Positions 41,643-50,914 of a DNA stretch of 64,000 nt are shown in pieces. Position numbers and translations under genes: made by a program. Each line of letters opens with the position of its first letter. The first letter of the stretch is position 1. Below the pieces are notes generated by a model. It searched no databases and was not told the DNA's origin. It saw only the letters and a program-made list of their open reading frames with translations. The stretch lies in contig CAVTCF010000002.1 of assembly GCA_963733265.1 (NCBI GenBank), positions 124,001 to 188,000 of the forward strand, written 5' to 3'. Source of the stretch: PALSA-1006 sp963733265 (GTDB lineage Bacteria > Pseudomonadota > Gammaproteobacteria > Burkholderiales > Gallionellaceae).

Positions 41643-42410
41643 TCACTTTACCTCCAAAAATAGCTTACGGAAGTTCGTGCTTGTAGCAATCCCTATTTCA
41701 TCGACTGAGACATTTCGCAATCTGGCAATTTCTTCTGCCACGTGCTTTACATAGGCTGGTTGATTCAATTTGCTGCGGTATGGCACCGGAGCCAAATATG
41801 GTGAGTCTGTCTCAATCAAAATTCTTTCAATGGGAATGGTTGCAGCAACTTTTTTAATTTCAAGCGCATTTTTGAAAGTTACAATTCCGGAGAATGAAAT
41901 ATAGAAACCCATCTCAATGGCGGCTTGCGCTACCTCCTCAGTTTCAGTAAAGCAATGCAAAACCCCACCAATTTGTCCGGCGTCTTCTTCCTGCATCAGT
42001 CGTAGTGTATCAGCCGCCGCTGACCGAGTATGAATAATAAGCGGCTTGCGACATTTACGTGCAGCACGAATATGGACGCGGAAACGTTCACGCTGCCATT
42101 CCAGGTCACCCTGTAAACGATAATAGTCCAAGCCAGTTTCGCCAATGGCGATGACTTTGGGATGTTGGGCAAGGCGCACCAGTTCGGACTGCGTCGGCTC
42201 AACAGCCAGTTCATAATCTGGATGCACGCCAACGGAAGCGTAAATATTTGAATGGTGTTCGGCTAATTGCAGAATTTGGGGAAATTTGTTGAGGTCGACC
42301 GAAACGCAAAGCGCATGAGTTACCTCATTAAGCTTCATTTTGGCTAGGACATCTGCAAGATTGTCAGCCAGTTCAGGAAAGTTCAGGTGGCAGTGCGAGT
42401 CAATAAACAT
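41643..42410 (-). CDS. tatD: TatD-family metal-dependent DNase
   Basis: 255 residues. Metal ligands in MFIDSHCHLNFPEL, AIGETGLDYY, LIIHTRSA, GVLHCFTETEE and LIETDSPYLAPVPYR. TatD enzymes are 3'-5' exonucleases/AP endonucleases. It is the last gene of a minus-strand run mltG-tmk-holB-tatD, a conserved proteobacterial grouping, starting 5 bp after holB ends. Confidence 0.95.
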   Translation of the reverse strand: MFIDSHCHLNFPELADNLADVLAKMKLNEVTHALCVSVDLNKFPQILQLAEHHSNIYASVGVHPDYELAVEPTQSELVRLAQHPKVIAIGETGLDYYRLQGDLEWQRERFRVHIRAARKCRKPLIIHTRSAAADTLRLMQEEDAGQIGGVLHCFTETEEVAQAAIEMGFYISFSGIVTFKNALEIKKVAATIPIERILIETDSPYLAPVPYRSKLNQPAYVKHVAEEIARLRNVSVDEIGIATSTNFRKLFLEVK

Positions 42411-42415
42411 GAATA

Positions 42416-43432
42416 TTAAACACTGGACGAGGAAAACATTTGCCGATAAGACAATAAGATAGACTCAAATTGCAGCTTTGGATTCAACGGATGGAAGGCT
42501 TCGCGCTTTGCCGTAGACAGTTCTCGCTGATAACCCAGCAGGCGCATGCACGAAATATTAGCAGAAAGCTTCTTCAATTCATCTAGTTTCTCTGGAAAGT
42601 AACGGGCTTGTCCAGTTAGCTTGGTGCTTGCCAAGTCATAGCACCACTGTTGCAAGCAATGAATTATCAGGACGGGTTGTGAGCGCTGCAATTTGTCGGC
42701 TAGAGATAGGGCATCGAGTTGAGTTGGCCTCGTAATAGCGGATAACAAAATATTCCGCTCTTCAGTTCCCTCCCCGTCTTCAGCTAAATGCAGCGCTTGC
42801 AAAGGTGCGAACCCGGATTGAGACAATGCATTTTCAGGGTTAGATACGCCCTGTTGTTTCAGCCATTCAGCACCGGTATCTATACTTGGAGTTTTTACAG
42901 TCAAACTCAAGCAGCGGCTTAAAATAGTCGGCAACAGTTGCTGGGGTTTATGGGTAACGAGAACAAACAGCAATTTATCTGTCGGCTCTTCCAGCGTTTT
43001 AAGTACCGCATTGGCAGAATTAGAATTCATTGCCTCGGCAGGGTGAATCAATATGATACGATAACCGCCGCGATGCGCAGTCAGATTGGCAAAGTTCGCC
43101 AAGGCTCGAATTTGATCAACACTGATCTCTCGTGAAGGTTTTTTGCCGCCCTCCTTCTCACTGCTATCTTCGGTAATATTAAGAATATCAGGCTGAACTA
43201 AGCGGAAATCCGGATGAACCCCCTGCTCAAACCAGCGGCAGGAATCACACTCGCAACAAGGCAAGCCTTGTTCATTTGGGGTCTCACACAATAATGATTG
43301 GGCGAAATTTATAGCCATATCCAACTTGCCGATACCGGCAGCGCCCTTAATCAACAGCGCATTTGGAAGGTGGGTACGTAGCCCGTTTAGGCTATTCCAT
43401 GCCTCCAGGTTCCAAGGATAGACTTCTTTCAT
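42416..43432 (-). CDS. holB: DNA polymerase III delta' subunit
   Basis: 338 residues. AAA+ clamp-loader fold: NALLIKGAAGIGKLDMAINFAQSLLCE (degenerate Walker A), a zinc module CCECDSCRWFEQGVHPDFRLV, ISVDQIRALANFANLTAHRG, RIILIHPAEAMNSNSANAVLKTLEEP and the SRC motif in ILSRCLSL. Subunit of the clamp loader. Two bp from tmk on the same strand. Confidence 0.95.
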   Translation of the reverse strand: MKEVYPWNLEAWNSLNGLRTHLPNALLIKGAAGIGKLDMAINFAQSLLCETPNEQGLPCCECDSCRWFEQGVHPDFRLVQPDILNITEDSSEKEGGKKPSREISVDQIRALANFANLTAHRGGYRIILIHPAEAMNSNSANAVLKTLEEPTDKLLFVLVTHKPQQLLPTILSRCLSLTVKTPSIDTGAEWLKQQGVSNPENALSQSGFAPLQALHLAEDGEGTEERNILLSAITRPTQLDALSLADKLQRSQPVLIIHCLQQWCYDLASTKLTGQARYFPEKLDELKKLSANISCMRLLGYQRELSTAKREAFHPLNPKLQFESILLSYRQMFSSSSV

Positions 43433-43433
43433 A

Positions 43434-44042
43434 TCATAGAGATGAAACTATTCTTTGCAAACTTGCTTGAACTTCTTCACGTGTTTTTTCCGCATGAATG
43501 ACAGCAAATCTAAGCGGTGTTTTTTGACTACGAGCCAAATATGCTTGACGCACTTTTTCAAAAAAGCTGCCTTGTTCCTGTTCAAAGCGATCCAGAGAAA
43601 TGTTGTTGGCTAGGCGTTGACGGGCAATTTCAATTGGAATATCAAATAATAAAGTAAGGTCGGGCTGAAGATCAGCGTGGACCCATTGTTCGAGTTGTTC
43701 AAGTTTAGCAATGGGAACCCCACGCCCACCTCCCTGATAGGCAAAGCTGGCATCGCTAAAACGATCCGAAATTACCCATGTTCCCTTTTGCAATGCTGGG
43801 CGAATGACCTGCTCAATATGTTCACGACGTGCGGCGAACATAAGTAGAGCTTCAGTTTCTGCATGCATGGGATGGTTCAACAATATCTCGCGCAATTTTT
43901 CCCCCAGAGGGGTGCCACCTGGTTCGCGCGTTACTAATAAATCAATTCCACGCTGCTTCAAGGCATTGGCGAACCAATCCAAATGAGTGCTCTTCCCTGC
44001 CCCGTCTACACCTTCAAAGGTAATAAATTTCGCTTTGCTCAT
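43434..44042 (-). CDS. tmk: Thymidylate kinase
   Basis: 202 residues. P-loop ITFEGVDGAGKSTHLDWF, the DR-x motif VTREPGGTPLGEKLREILL, and the LID/substrate region VISDRFSDASFAYQGGGRG. Phosphorylates dTMP to dTDP. Starts inside the mltG stop (ATGA overlap, 4 bp), so it is co-translated with it. Confidence 0.97.
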   Translation of the reverse strand: MSKAKFITFEGVDGAGKSTHLDWFANALKQRGIDLLVTREPGGTPLGEKLREILLNHPMHAETEALLMFAARREHIEQVIRPALQKGTWVISDRFSDASFAYQGGGRGVPIAKLEQLEQWVHADLQPDLTLLFDIPIEIARQRLANNISLDRFEQEQGSFFEKVRQAYLARSQKTPLRFAVIHAEKTREEVQASLQRIVSSL

Positions 44043-45028
44043 TTTATTTGATATTTGTTTACGGCGTTATTGTGTTCAGCTAGTGTACTTGAGAAATAAG
44101 AACTGCCGTCGCCACGTGCAACGAAATAAAGTGCGTTGGTTTTTGCAGGATGAAGCGCGGCTTGGATAGACGCCAATCCTGGCAAGGCGATCGGGGTTGG
44201 AGTCAACCCGCTGCGGGTATAGGTATTGTAGGGGGTGTCAGTGAGCAGGTCGCGTTTGCGCAGGTTACCGTCAAACTTTTCACCCATACCATAAATAACC
44301 GTAGGATCAGTTTGTAACAACATTTTCTTATTCAAACGATTAATAAATACACCTGCAATCATGGGGCGGTCAACGGCCTGCCCTGTCTCTTTTTCCACAA
44401 TTGACGCCAAAATCAAAGCTTCATAAGGGGTGCTGAAAGGAAGGTTGGGATCTCGCTTGGCCCAGTTTTCTTGCAAGTGGCGTTGCATTAACTGATAAGC
44501 ACGTTTTAGCACTGACAAGTCACTACTACCCGAGGCGAAGTTATAGGTATCTGGAAAAAACAATCCTTCAGCCTGCTTTTCAGATGCACCGATGCGTTGC
44601 AATATTTGATCGTCGGCTAAAGCGACTGTGTCGTGGCGTAGCGTTGATGTAGAGTTTAAATTTTGTCTCAATTGACCAAAAGTAAAGCCCTCTACTATGG
44701 TTATCTCGCTTTGTTCGACTCGCCCTTTGCTAATCATATCCAGTAATTGCAATGGATTGGTCGACTCTTCAATTTGATAATTTCCCGGTTTAATCTGCGT
44801 AGCCTTACCCAAGCCACGCGCCAACAAAACGAATAGCCAATCGTTGGGCAATACATCAGCTTGCTTCATTTGACGCGCGGCACTTTTCAGGCTGCTGCCT
44901 TGTTTCAGGGAAAACTCAAACGGTAATTGAGCAATGGGCAGCGGCCGCAATGCATAAAATCCTGTCAGGGCGGCAATAACCACCAGGATAAAAATCAGCC
45001 AAAGAGTGAATTCTTTAATCAGTTTCAT
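44039..45028 (-). CDS. mltG: Endolytic peptidoglycan transglycosylase MltG (YceG)
   Basis: 329 residues. One N-terminal transmembrane helix (LIFILVVIAALTGFYAL), a LysM-like region, then the YceG domain with the catalytic glutamate in ALILASIVEKETGQAVDRPMIAGVFINRL and QTDPTVIYGMG...YNTYTRSGLTPTPIALPGLASIQAALHP. Cleaves nascent glycan strands in the periplasm, setting chain length. First gene of the mltG-tmk-holB-tatD run. Confidence 0.95.
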   Translation of the reverse strand: MKLIKEFTLWLIFILVVIAALTGFYALRPLPIAQLPFEFSLKQGSSLKSAARQMKQADVLPNDWLFVLLARGLGKATQIKPGNYQIEESTNPLQLLDMISKGRVEQSEITIVEGFTFGQLRQNLNSTSTLRHDTVALADDQILQRIGASEKQAEGLFFPDTYNFASGSSDLSVLKRAYQLMQRHLQENWAKRDPNLPFSTPYEALILASIVEKETGQAVDRPMIAGVFINRLNKKMLLQTDPTVIYGMGEKFDGNLRKRDLLTDTPYNTYTRSGLTPTPIALPGLASIQAALHPAKTNALYFVARGDGSSYFSSTLAEHNNAVNKYQIK

Positions 45029-45275
45029 GATGATTACAGTTTTATACCTTTGGCGACCAGGCGTATAGACTATACGACAGAATTAAAGAAGTGATTTAAG
45101 GGGGCAAGGCGAATAAACCGAAGCACAATCTTATGCTACTTGGCGAAGTGTCTTCGCCATTGTAGTAACTTGCCGTCACGAAATAACATAGTGCAAAAAA
45201 CACTATCCCCGCAATCAATAACACTAATCGTTTCTCACCGCACCCCGTTGATTAGCGTATGCCGAAACAACTAAA
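45029..45275. other. Intergenic region between fabF and mltG
   Basis: Contains two perfect inverted repeats: CGTATAG-A-CTATACG (45062-45076) and TGGCGAAG-TGT-CTTCGCCA (45141-45159). Neither has an adjoining T run, so they may be weak terminators or regulatory structures between the fab operon and mltG. Confidence 0.45.
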
Positions 45276-46508
45276 TTAGATTTTGCGGAAAACCAGCGAG
45301 CCGTTCGTTCCGCCGAAGCCAAAATTATTGTTTACTGCCACATCAATCTTAATATTACGGGCAGTGTTGGCACAGTAGTCCAAGTCACATTCCGGATCTT
45401 GCTCGAAAATATTAATAGTCGGAGGTGAAATCTGGTGATGCAATGCCAGCACACAGAACAATGACTCGATGCCGCCTGCACCGCCCAACAAGTGACCTGT
45501 CATTGACTTGGTGGAATTTACCACCAGTTTTTTTGCGTGGTCACCGAAAGCCAGTTTGATCGCATCGGTTTCATTCTTATCACCCAATGGAGTGGAAGTG
45601 CCGTGCGCATTAACGTATTGCACTTGATCCGGATTTAGCCCTGCATTGCGCAACGCATTGACCATGCTACGCTTTGGACCATCTGTACTAGGTGCTGTCA
45701 TGTGGTAGGCATCAGCACTCATACCATAGCCGGTAAGCTCGGCATATATTCTGGCACCACGAGCCTTGGCATGCTCATACTCTTCCAACACCAGCACTCC
45801 CGAGCCTTCACCCATCACAAAACCATCACGATCTTTGTCCCATGGACGACTGGCGGTTGCCGGATCATCATTGCGGGTAGACAGTGCCTTGGCAGATGAG
45901 AATCCGCCAACTGCCAAATGACAAATTGTCGACTCAGCTCCACCGGCGATCATCACATCAGCATCGCCATATTCGATTTTGCGAAACGATTCGCCAATAC
46001 TATGTGTTCCAGTTGTACAAGCTGTGACAACGGAGAAATTCGGCCCCTTCAGTCCAAACATAATGGACAAGTTGCCGGAAATCATATTGATGATCGTGGC
46101 AGGAATAAAAAAAGGCGATATCTTGCGAGGACCACCCCTCACATAATCACCATGCGTCTCTTCAATCATCGGCAGGCCGCCGATGCCGGAACTAATGCAG
46201 ACGCCGATGCGTTCAGCATTTTGTTCCGTTATCTCCAAGCCTGAGTCTTTTAGTGCTTCGATCCCGGCAGCAAGTCCAAAATGGACAAAGCGATCCATGC
46301 GCCGGGCTTCCTTGGCAGGAAGATATTGAGCGACATCGAAACCATTTACTTCCCCGGCAACTTGACAGGCAAAGGCGGAGGCATCAAACCGGGTTATTTT
46401 TGTTATACCCGACTTGCCGGCCACAATATTCTGCCAAGCTTGGGCGACACCAATACCAACTGGTGATACGATACCCAAGCCAGTTACAACAACTCTGCGT
46501 TTAGTCAA
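45276..46508 (-). CDS. fabF: 3-oxoacyl-[acyl-carrier-protein] synthase II
   Basis: 410 residues from a TTG at 46508 (MTKRRVVVTGLGIVSPVG), with GGAG 6 bp upstream. Catalytic cysteine in VVTACTTGTHSIG, the two histidines in NAHGTSTPLGD and KSMTGHLLGGAGG, and the C-terminal NNNFGFGGTNGSLVF loop. Condensing enzyme for chain elongation, controlling unsaturated fatty acid balance. It lies 44 bp after acpP, within a fabH-fabD-fabG-acpP-fabF cluster. Confidence 0.96.
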   Translation of the reverse strand: MTKRRVVVTGLGIVSPVGIGVAQAWQNIVAGKSGITKITRFDASAFACQVAGEVNGFDVAQYLPAKEARRMDRFVHFGLAAGIEALKDSGLEITEQNAERIGVCISSGIGGLPMIEETHGDYVRGGPRKISPFFIPATIINMISGNLSIMFGLKGPNFSVVTACTTGTHSIGESFRKIEYGDADVMIAGGAESTICHLAVGGFSSAKALSTRNDDPATASRPWDKDRDGFVMGEGSGVLVLEEYEHAKARGARIYAELTGYGMSADAYHMTAPSTDGPKRSMVNALRNAGLNPDQVQYVNAHGTSTPLGDKNETDAIKLAFGDHAKKLVVNSTKSMTGHLLGGAGGIESLFCVLALHHQISPPTINIFEQDPECDLDYCANTARNIKIDVAVNNNFGFGGTNGSLVFRKI

Positions 46509-46552
46509 ACCGCACTCCAATAGCGAAGGAAAAAGGAATCAATAACGACCAA

Positions 46553-46789
46553 TTACTTTGGATGCGCGTTGACGTAGTCAATTGCTTGTTGCACGGTGGT
46601 GATTTTTTCAGCGTCTTCATCCGGGATTTCCACGCCGAATTCTTCTTCCAATGCCATCACCAATTCAACCGTATCCAATGAGTCTGCGCCCAAATCGTTG
46701 ACGAATGAAGATTCGTTCTTAACTTCAGTTTCATTAACGCCGAGCTGTTCGGCTACGATTTTTTTGACGCGTTGTTCGATGTTAGACAT
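46553..46789 (-). CDS. acpP: Acyl carrier protein
   Basis: 78 residues, acidic. The phosphopantetheine attachment serine is in DLGADSLDTVELVMALEEEF. Carries growing acyl chains for fatty acid and lipid A synthesis. Standard position between fabG and fabF. Confidence 0.98.
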   Translation of the reverse strand: MSNIEQRVKKIVAEQLGVNETEVKNESSFVNDLGADSLDTVELVMALEEEFGVEIPDEDAEKITTVQQAIDYVNAHPK

Positions 46790-46865
46790 TCCAATACTCC
46801 CTATAATTAAATTTCAAAAAGCCCGTGCATTCTACCAAACTCGAGCCGATTTCCAAACTGCTTCA

Positions 46866-47609
46866 TTACTCCATGTACATACCGCCGTTCACATGCAAAG
46901 TGACTCCTGTAATATAAGCTGCGCCCGGGCCAGCCAGAAAAGATACAGCAGCCGCAATATCATCAGGCTTTCCAAGGCGTTTTAGCGGTACATGCTCGAC
47001 CAGCTTTGTACGTTGCTCTTCACCCAAAGCATGTGTCATGTCGGTGTCAATGAAACCGGGTGCCACGCAATTCACAGTAATATTCCGGCTGCCAATTTCC
47101 TGCGCCAGTGATTTAGTAAATCCAACCATCCCCGCTTTGGATGCGGCATAGTTAGCTTGCCCCGGGTTACCCATACTGCCAACTACAGAGGAAATGCTAA
47201 TAATGCGCCCGCCTCTGGCTTTCATCATCGCACGCAATACAGCCCGGCTCAAACGGAACACGGATTTGAGATTGGTCGTAATAACATCATCCCAATCCTC
47301 GTCGGTCATTCGTGCCAACAAGTTATCTTTGGTGATACCGGCGTTATTCACCAGAATCGTGATTTCCCCAAATTTCTCTCTCAGTGCAGCGAGAACTTGA
47401 TCTGTTTGCGCAGCATCGTTGACGTTCAGCGCAAAGCCTTTACCCTTGATACCGGCTTCTTGCAAATAGGCGGTAATTGCCAAAGCACCGCTTTCACTTG
47501 TAGCCGTGCCGATTACCGTAGCTCTTTGCCTGCCAAGCTCCAATGCGATTGCTTGACCTATACCTCTCGAAGCACCTGTAACCAGTGCGATTTGTCCTTG
47601 AAGCGCCAT
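46866..47609 (-). CDS. fabG: 3-oxoacyl-ACP reductase
   Basis: 247 residues, SDR family. NADP-binding TGASRGIGQAIALELG, the NNAG motif, and the catalytic Ser-Tyr-Lys set in ISSVVGSMGNPGQANYAASKAGMVG. Reduces 3-oxoacyl-ACP in each elongation cycle. It starts 9 bp after fabD ends. Confidence 0.97.
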   Translation of the reverse strand: MALQGQIALVTGASRGIGQAIALELGRQRATVIGTATSESGALAITAYLQEAGIKGKGFALNVNDAAQTDQVLAALREKFGEITILVNNAGITKDNLLARMTDEDWDDVITTNLKSVFRLSRAVLRAMMKARGGRIISISSVVGSMGNPGQANYAASKAGMVGFTKSLAQEIGSRNITVNCVAPGFIDTDMTHALGEEQRTKLVEHVPLKRLGKPDDIAAAVSFLAGPGAAYITGVTLHVNGGMYME

Positions 47610-47618
47610 ATCTCTTCC

Positions 47619-48551
47619 TTATGCGAGTGCAACTAATGCAGATTTCAGCGCCTCACCATCATGGATGGCAAGCGCTTGTTGATTTGTATCTATGCGTTTG
47701 TTTAGTCCTGCCAACACCTTACCCGGTGCACACTCTGCGTTATATGCAATGCCTTGTTTGCCAAATGCCTGTATCGTTTCAACCCAGCGCACGGGAGAAT
47801 ACAGTTGACGTACTAATGCATCTTTAATAGAAGCTCCATCGGTGTAGGACAAAACATCAGCGTTGTGCAGCACCGGAATTGACGCAGGTTGAACTGCAAC
47901 ATTTTTCAGGTATTCACGTAGCTGCTCGGCCGCGCCTTTTAACAGGCTGCAATGCGACGGGACACTCATCGGCAACAGGATCGCGCGTTTGGCGCCTTTA
48001 GCTTTGGCTAATTCCATACCCCGCTCTACTGCTGCGCGATTTCCGGCAATAACCACCTGTCCGGGGGAATTAAAGTTAACAGCTTCCAATACTTCGCCTT
48101 GAGCTGCTTCGAGGCATACGGCACGGATAGCATCTTCGTCCAAGCCTAGAATAGCGGCAATACCACCCACGCCTTCCGGTACCGCTTGTTGCATACATTG
48201 CGCTCGATAGCGCACCAATGGTAGCGCGTCGGCAAAAGCAAGCGCATCAGCCGCAACCAATGCCGTATATTCACCCAAACTGTGCCCTGCCAGAATTGCC
48301 GGTTTCGCCCCTTTTTGTGATTGCCAGGCGCGGTAAACTGCCACGCCTGCGGTCAACATAATTGGCTGTGTATTTACGGTAGCATTAAGTTCAGCGTCTG
48401 TACCCTCACTCACCAATTGCCACAGGTCTTGTTTCAGTACGTCCGAAGCTTCAGAGAAAGTGTCGCGCACAGAGGCAAAATCGGCAAAGCCGTTCATCAT
48501 GCCGCGCGATTGGGAACCTTGTCCGGGAAAAACGAAAGCAAATTTTGTCAT
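47619..48551 (-). CDS. fabD: Malonyl-CoA:ACP transacylase
   Basis: 310 residues. N-terminal FVFPGQGSQSRGMM, catalytic serine in AGHSLGEYTALVAA, histidine in MSVPSHCSLLKGA, and NADVLSYTDG typical of FabD. Supplies malonyl-ACP. It is separated from fabH by a 112-bp gap that holds a large inverted repeat. Confidence 0.97.
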   Translation of the reverse strand: MTKFAFVFPGQGSQSRGMMNGFADFASVRDTFSEASDVLKQDLWQLVSEGTDAELNATVNTQPIMLTAGVAVYRAWQSQKGAKPAILAGHSLGEYTALVAADALAFADALPLVRYRAQCMQQAVPEGVGGIAAILGLDEDAIRAVCLEAAQGEVLEAVNFNSPGQVVIAGNRAAVERGMELAKAKGAKRAILLPMSVPSHCSLLKGAAEQLREYLKNVAVQPASIPVLHNADVLSYTDGASIKDALVRQLYSPVRWVETIQAFGKQGIAYNAECAPGKVLAGLNKRIDTNQQALAIHDGEALKSALVALA

Positions 48552-48586
48552 AGGAGAATCAGTCGTTTGTTAGTAGTCGTTAGTTT

Positions 48587-48657
48587 GTAGGGTGGGCGCG
48601 CTTTTGAGCCCACGCGGTATTTAATTCAGCGTGGGCTCAAAAGCGTGCCCACCCTAC
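48587..48657. repeat. 71-bp MITE/REP-like inverted repeat in the fab operon
   Basis: Two 29-nt arms (48587-48615 and 48629-48657), 28 of 29 positions complementary, around a 13-nt loop. The outer end reads GTAGGGTGGGC, the inner end GAGCCCACGC. This type of GTAGGGTGGGC palindrome is dispersed in several betaproteobacterial genomes. It lies between fabH and fabD, where it could fold in the operon mRNA. Confidence 0.85.
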
Positions 48658-48663
48658 ATTTAT

Positions 48664-49593
48664 CTACCATTTAATCAATGTTGCGCCCCAAGTAAAACCA
48701 CCACCTACAGCTTCAATCAGGATATTTTGCCCTGCTTTTATGCGACCATCTCGCACCGCCGTATCCAATGCCAAGGGAATCGACGCGGCAGAAGTATTTC
48801 CTTGAGAGGCAACAGTGACAACCACTTTGCTCATGTCCAAACCCAGTTTTTTCGCTGTCGCTTCAATAATACGGATATTGGCTTGGTGCGGCACAAGCCA
48901 GTCAATATCAGAACCGCTTATTTTTTGATCCTCAAGCAATTCTTCAACTACATCGCTTAACACCTTGACCGCAAATTTAAATACAGCCTTCCCGTCCATG
49001 GAAATTAAAGGGGCGGCTTTCAACATATCGTGATGGCTACCATCCGCATGCAACTTGCTGACCAGAATACCGGGCTCAGCAGATGCGCGCAAAATCAGTG
49101 CGCCGGCACCATCTCCAAATAGTACGCAGGTAGCGCGATCATTCCAATCCAGCAAACGAGTCATTATATCTGCGCCAACAACTAACACAGTTTTGGCTTG
49201 GCCGCTGCGTATGTACATATCCGCAGTGTTAATGGCATAAACAAAACCACTGCAAACCGCTTGTATATCAAAAGCCGGGGCACCATTTTTGATACCCAGT
49301 TTATGTTGCAGGATACTGGCTGAACCGGGAAAGTGCTGATCAGGCGTGGTGGTTGCCACGATGATCAAGTCGATTTCATTGGCGTCAATACCGGCAGCCT
49401 CAATGGCTTTGCGGCTGGCATGCAAAGCCAGATCACTGGTTAATTCGTTTTCAGCCGCGACATGTCTTTCAACAATGCCGCTTCGGGAAAAAATCCAGTC
49501 ATGCGAAGTATCGATAGTTTTTTCAAGATCGAAATTGGTTACTACTTTGGCGGGTAAATAACTGCCTGTACCGATGACTTTGGAATAAATCAT
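48664..49593 (-). CDS. fabH: 3-oxoacyl-ACP synthase III
   Basis: 309 residues from the ATG at 49593, which overlaps the plsX stop; the longer frame to 49632 runs into plsX. Catalytic triad: Cys in FDIQAVCSGFVYAI, His in DWLVPHQANIRI, Asn in VASQGNTSAASI. Also GGGFTWGATL at the C-terminus. Initiates fatty acid synthesis from acetyl-CoA and malonyl-ACP. Confidence 0.96.
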   Translation of the reverse strand: MIYSKVIGTGSYLPAKVVTNFDLEKTIDTSHDWIFSRSGIVERHVAAENELTSDLALHASRKAIEAAGIDANEIDLIIVATTTPDQHFPGSASILQHKLGIKNGAPAFDIQAVCSGFVYAINTADMYIRSGQAKTVLVVGADIMTRLLDWNDRATCVLFGDGAGALILRASAEPGILVSKLHADGSHHDMLKAAPLISMDGKAVFKFAVKVLSDVVEELLEDQKISGSDIDWLVPHQANIRIIEATAKKLGLDMSKVVVTVASQGNTSAASIPLALDTAVRDGRIKAGQNILIEAVGGGFTWGATLIKW

Positions 49594-50627
49594 ACTGCTG
49601 TCCCCGCAATTTGTTGGCGCGCCTGATGCCATTTTTCAACATGGGTACTAATCTGATGCAACATGCCGCCGCGAGCTTCTTCTGCTGCACGTTCAATTGC
49701 GCACAAGAAAGCAAAAGTATCTGCTGAACCGTGACTTTTTACGACGATACCTTTTAATCCGAGGAAACTTGCACCATTGTAGCGGCGATGATCGAGCCTG
49801 TGCTTGAAAGCTTTAAGTACAGATATAGAAATTAAAGCACCAAACTTGGTAAACAAGTTTTTGCTGTAACCCTCGCGCAAAAAGCCGCTCATCATTTTGG
49901 CCACACCTTCGGCGGTTTTCAAAGCGACATTCCCGACAAATCCATCACACACTACCACATCGGTAACACCTTGAAAAATATCGTTTCCCTCTACATTTCC
50001 ATAGAAATTAAGGTCGCTGGCTTGCAATAGCTCTGACGCTTGCTTCACCACTTCGTTGCCCTTAATATCTTCACTGCCAATATTTAAAAGTCCAATCGTA
50101 GGACTTTCTTTATGTTCCAACGCGGCCACTAATGTGCTACCCATCAAGGCAAACTGCAGCAAATGTTCGGCGGAACAATCGACGTTCGCGCCCAGATCAA
50201 GCATACAGACTTGCCCCTTTACCGTCGGCCAAAAAGAGGCAATAGCAGGACGATCTATACCCGGCATAGTTTTGAGTACATATCGGGCTGTCGCCATCAA
50301 CGCACCGGTATTGCCGGCGCTCACGCAAGCTGCTGCTTCGCCATTTTTCACTAAATTGATTGACACGCGCATGGACGAGTCTTTTTTGCCACGCAACACA
50401 ATTTGTGGCGACTCATCCATTCCCACTACTTCACTGGCACCATGAATACGCAGACGAGACCGGTCAGAGAAGTGTAGCTTCTTCAACTCTGCTTCAATGG
50501 CATCAGTCAACCCGACCAAAACCACGATATCCTCAGGGTGTTCCTTCAGAAATGCAACTGCCGCAGGTACAGTCACCCGCGTCCCGTGGTCTCCGCCCAT
50601 GGCATCAATGGCTACTGTAATACCCAC
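49590..50627 (-). CDS. plsX: Phosphate acyltransferase PlsX
   Basis: 345 residues from a GTG at 50627 behind AGAGGA, giving VGITVAIDAMGGDHGTRVTVPAA as in PlsX; a longer frame starts at 50657. Family strings: RLRIHGASEVVGMDESP, GAAACVSAGNTGALMATARYVL-like segment, and MLDLGANVDCSAEHLLQFA. Makes acyl-phosphate from acyl-ACP for phospholipid synthesis. Usual rpmF-plsX-fabH order. Confidence 0.96.
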   Translation of the reverse strand: MGITVAIDAMGGDHGTRVTVPAAVAFLKEHPEDIVVLVGLTDAIEAELKKLHFSDRSRLRIHGASEVVGMDESPQIVLRGKKDSSMRVSINLVKNGEAAACVSAGNTGALMATARYVLKTMPGIDRPAIASFWPTVKGQVCMLDLGANVDCSAEHLLQFALMGSTLVAALEHKESPTIGLLNIGSEDIKGNEVVKQASELLQASDLNFYGNVEGNDIFQGVTDVVVCDGFVGNVALKTAEGVAKMMSGFLREGYSKNLFTKFGALISISVLKAFKHRLDHRRYNGASFLGLKGIVVKSHGSADTFAFLCAIERAAEEARGGMLHQISTHVEKWHQARQQIAGTAV

Positions 50628-50708
50628 TGGGCTATCCTCTAGAACAAAAATAGACAAACATTCGGCGCCCCGATAAAACGGGACTCCTGCTTAATGCGCT
50701 CAAAAAGC

Positions 50709-50888
50709 TTATTCGCCTTTGGTCTTAACTACTTTTTTGCCACGGTAAAAACCGCTCGGGCTGATATGATGACGTAAATGCGGCTCACCAGTAGAAGGCT
50801 CAATCGCTAAAGCGGGATTCGTCAAAAAGTCGTGCGCGCGGTGCATGCCACGCTTGGACGGGGATTTTTTATTCTGCTGAACTGCCAT
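50709..50888 (-). CDS. rpmF: 50S ribosomal protein L32
   Basis: 59 residues: MAVQQNKKSPSKRGMHRAHD at the N-terminus, basic throughout, ending RGKKVVKTKGE. Standard L32 length without zinc cysteines. Located between yceD and plsX as in most proteobacteria. Confidence 0.97.
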   Translation of the reverse strand: MAVQQNKKSPSKRGMHRAHDFLTNPALAIEPSTGEPHLRHHISPSGFYRGKKVVKTKGE

Positions 50889-50914
50889 GATAACTCCTCA
50901 AAAAAACTAAATTA

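Noticed and set aside
45141..45159. Intrinsic terminator of the fab operon
   Set aside because: Perfect stem, but no T run follows on either strand; kept only as an inverted repeat.
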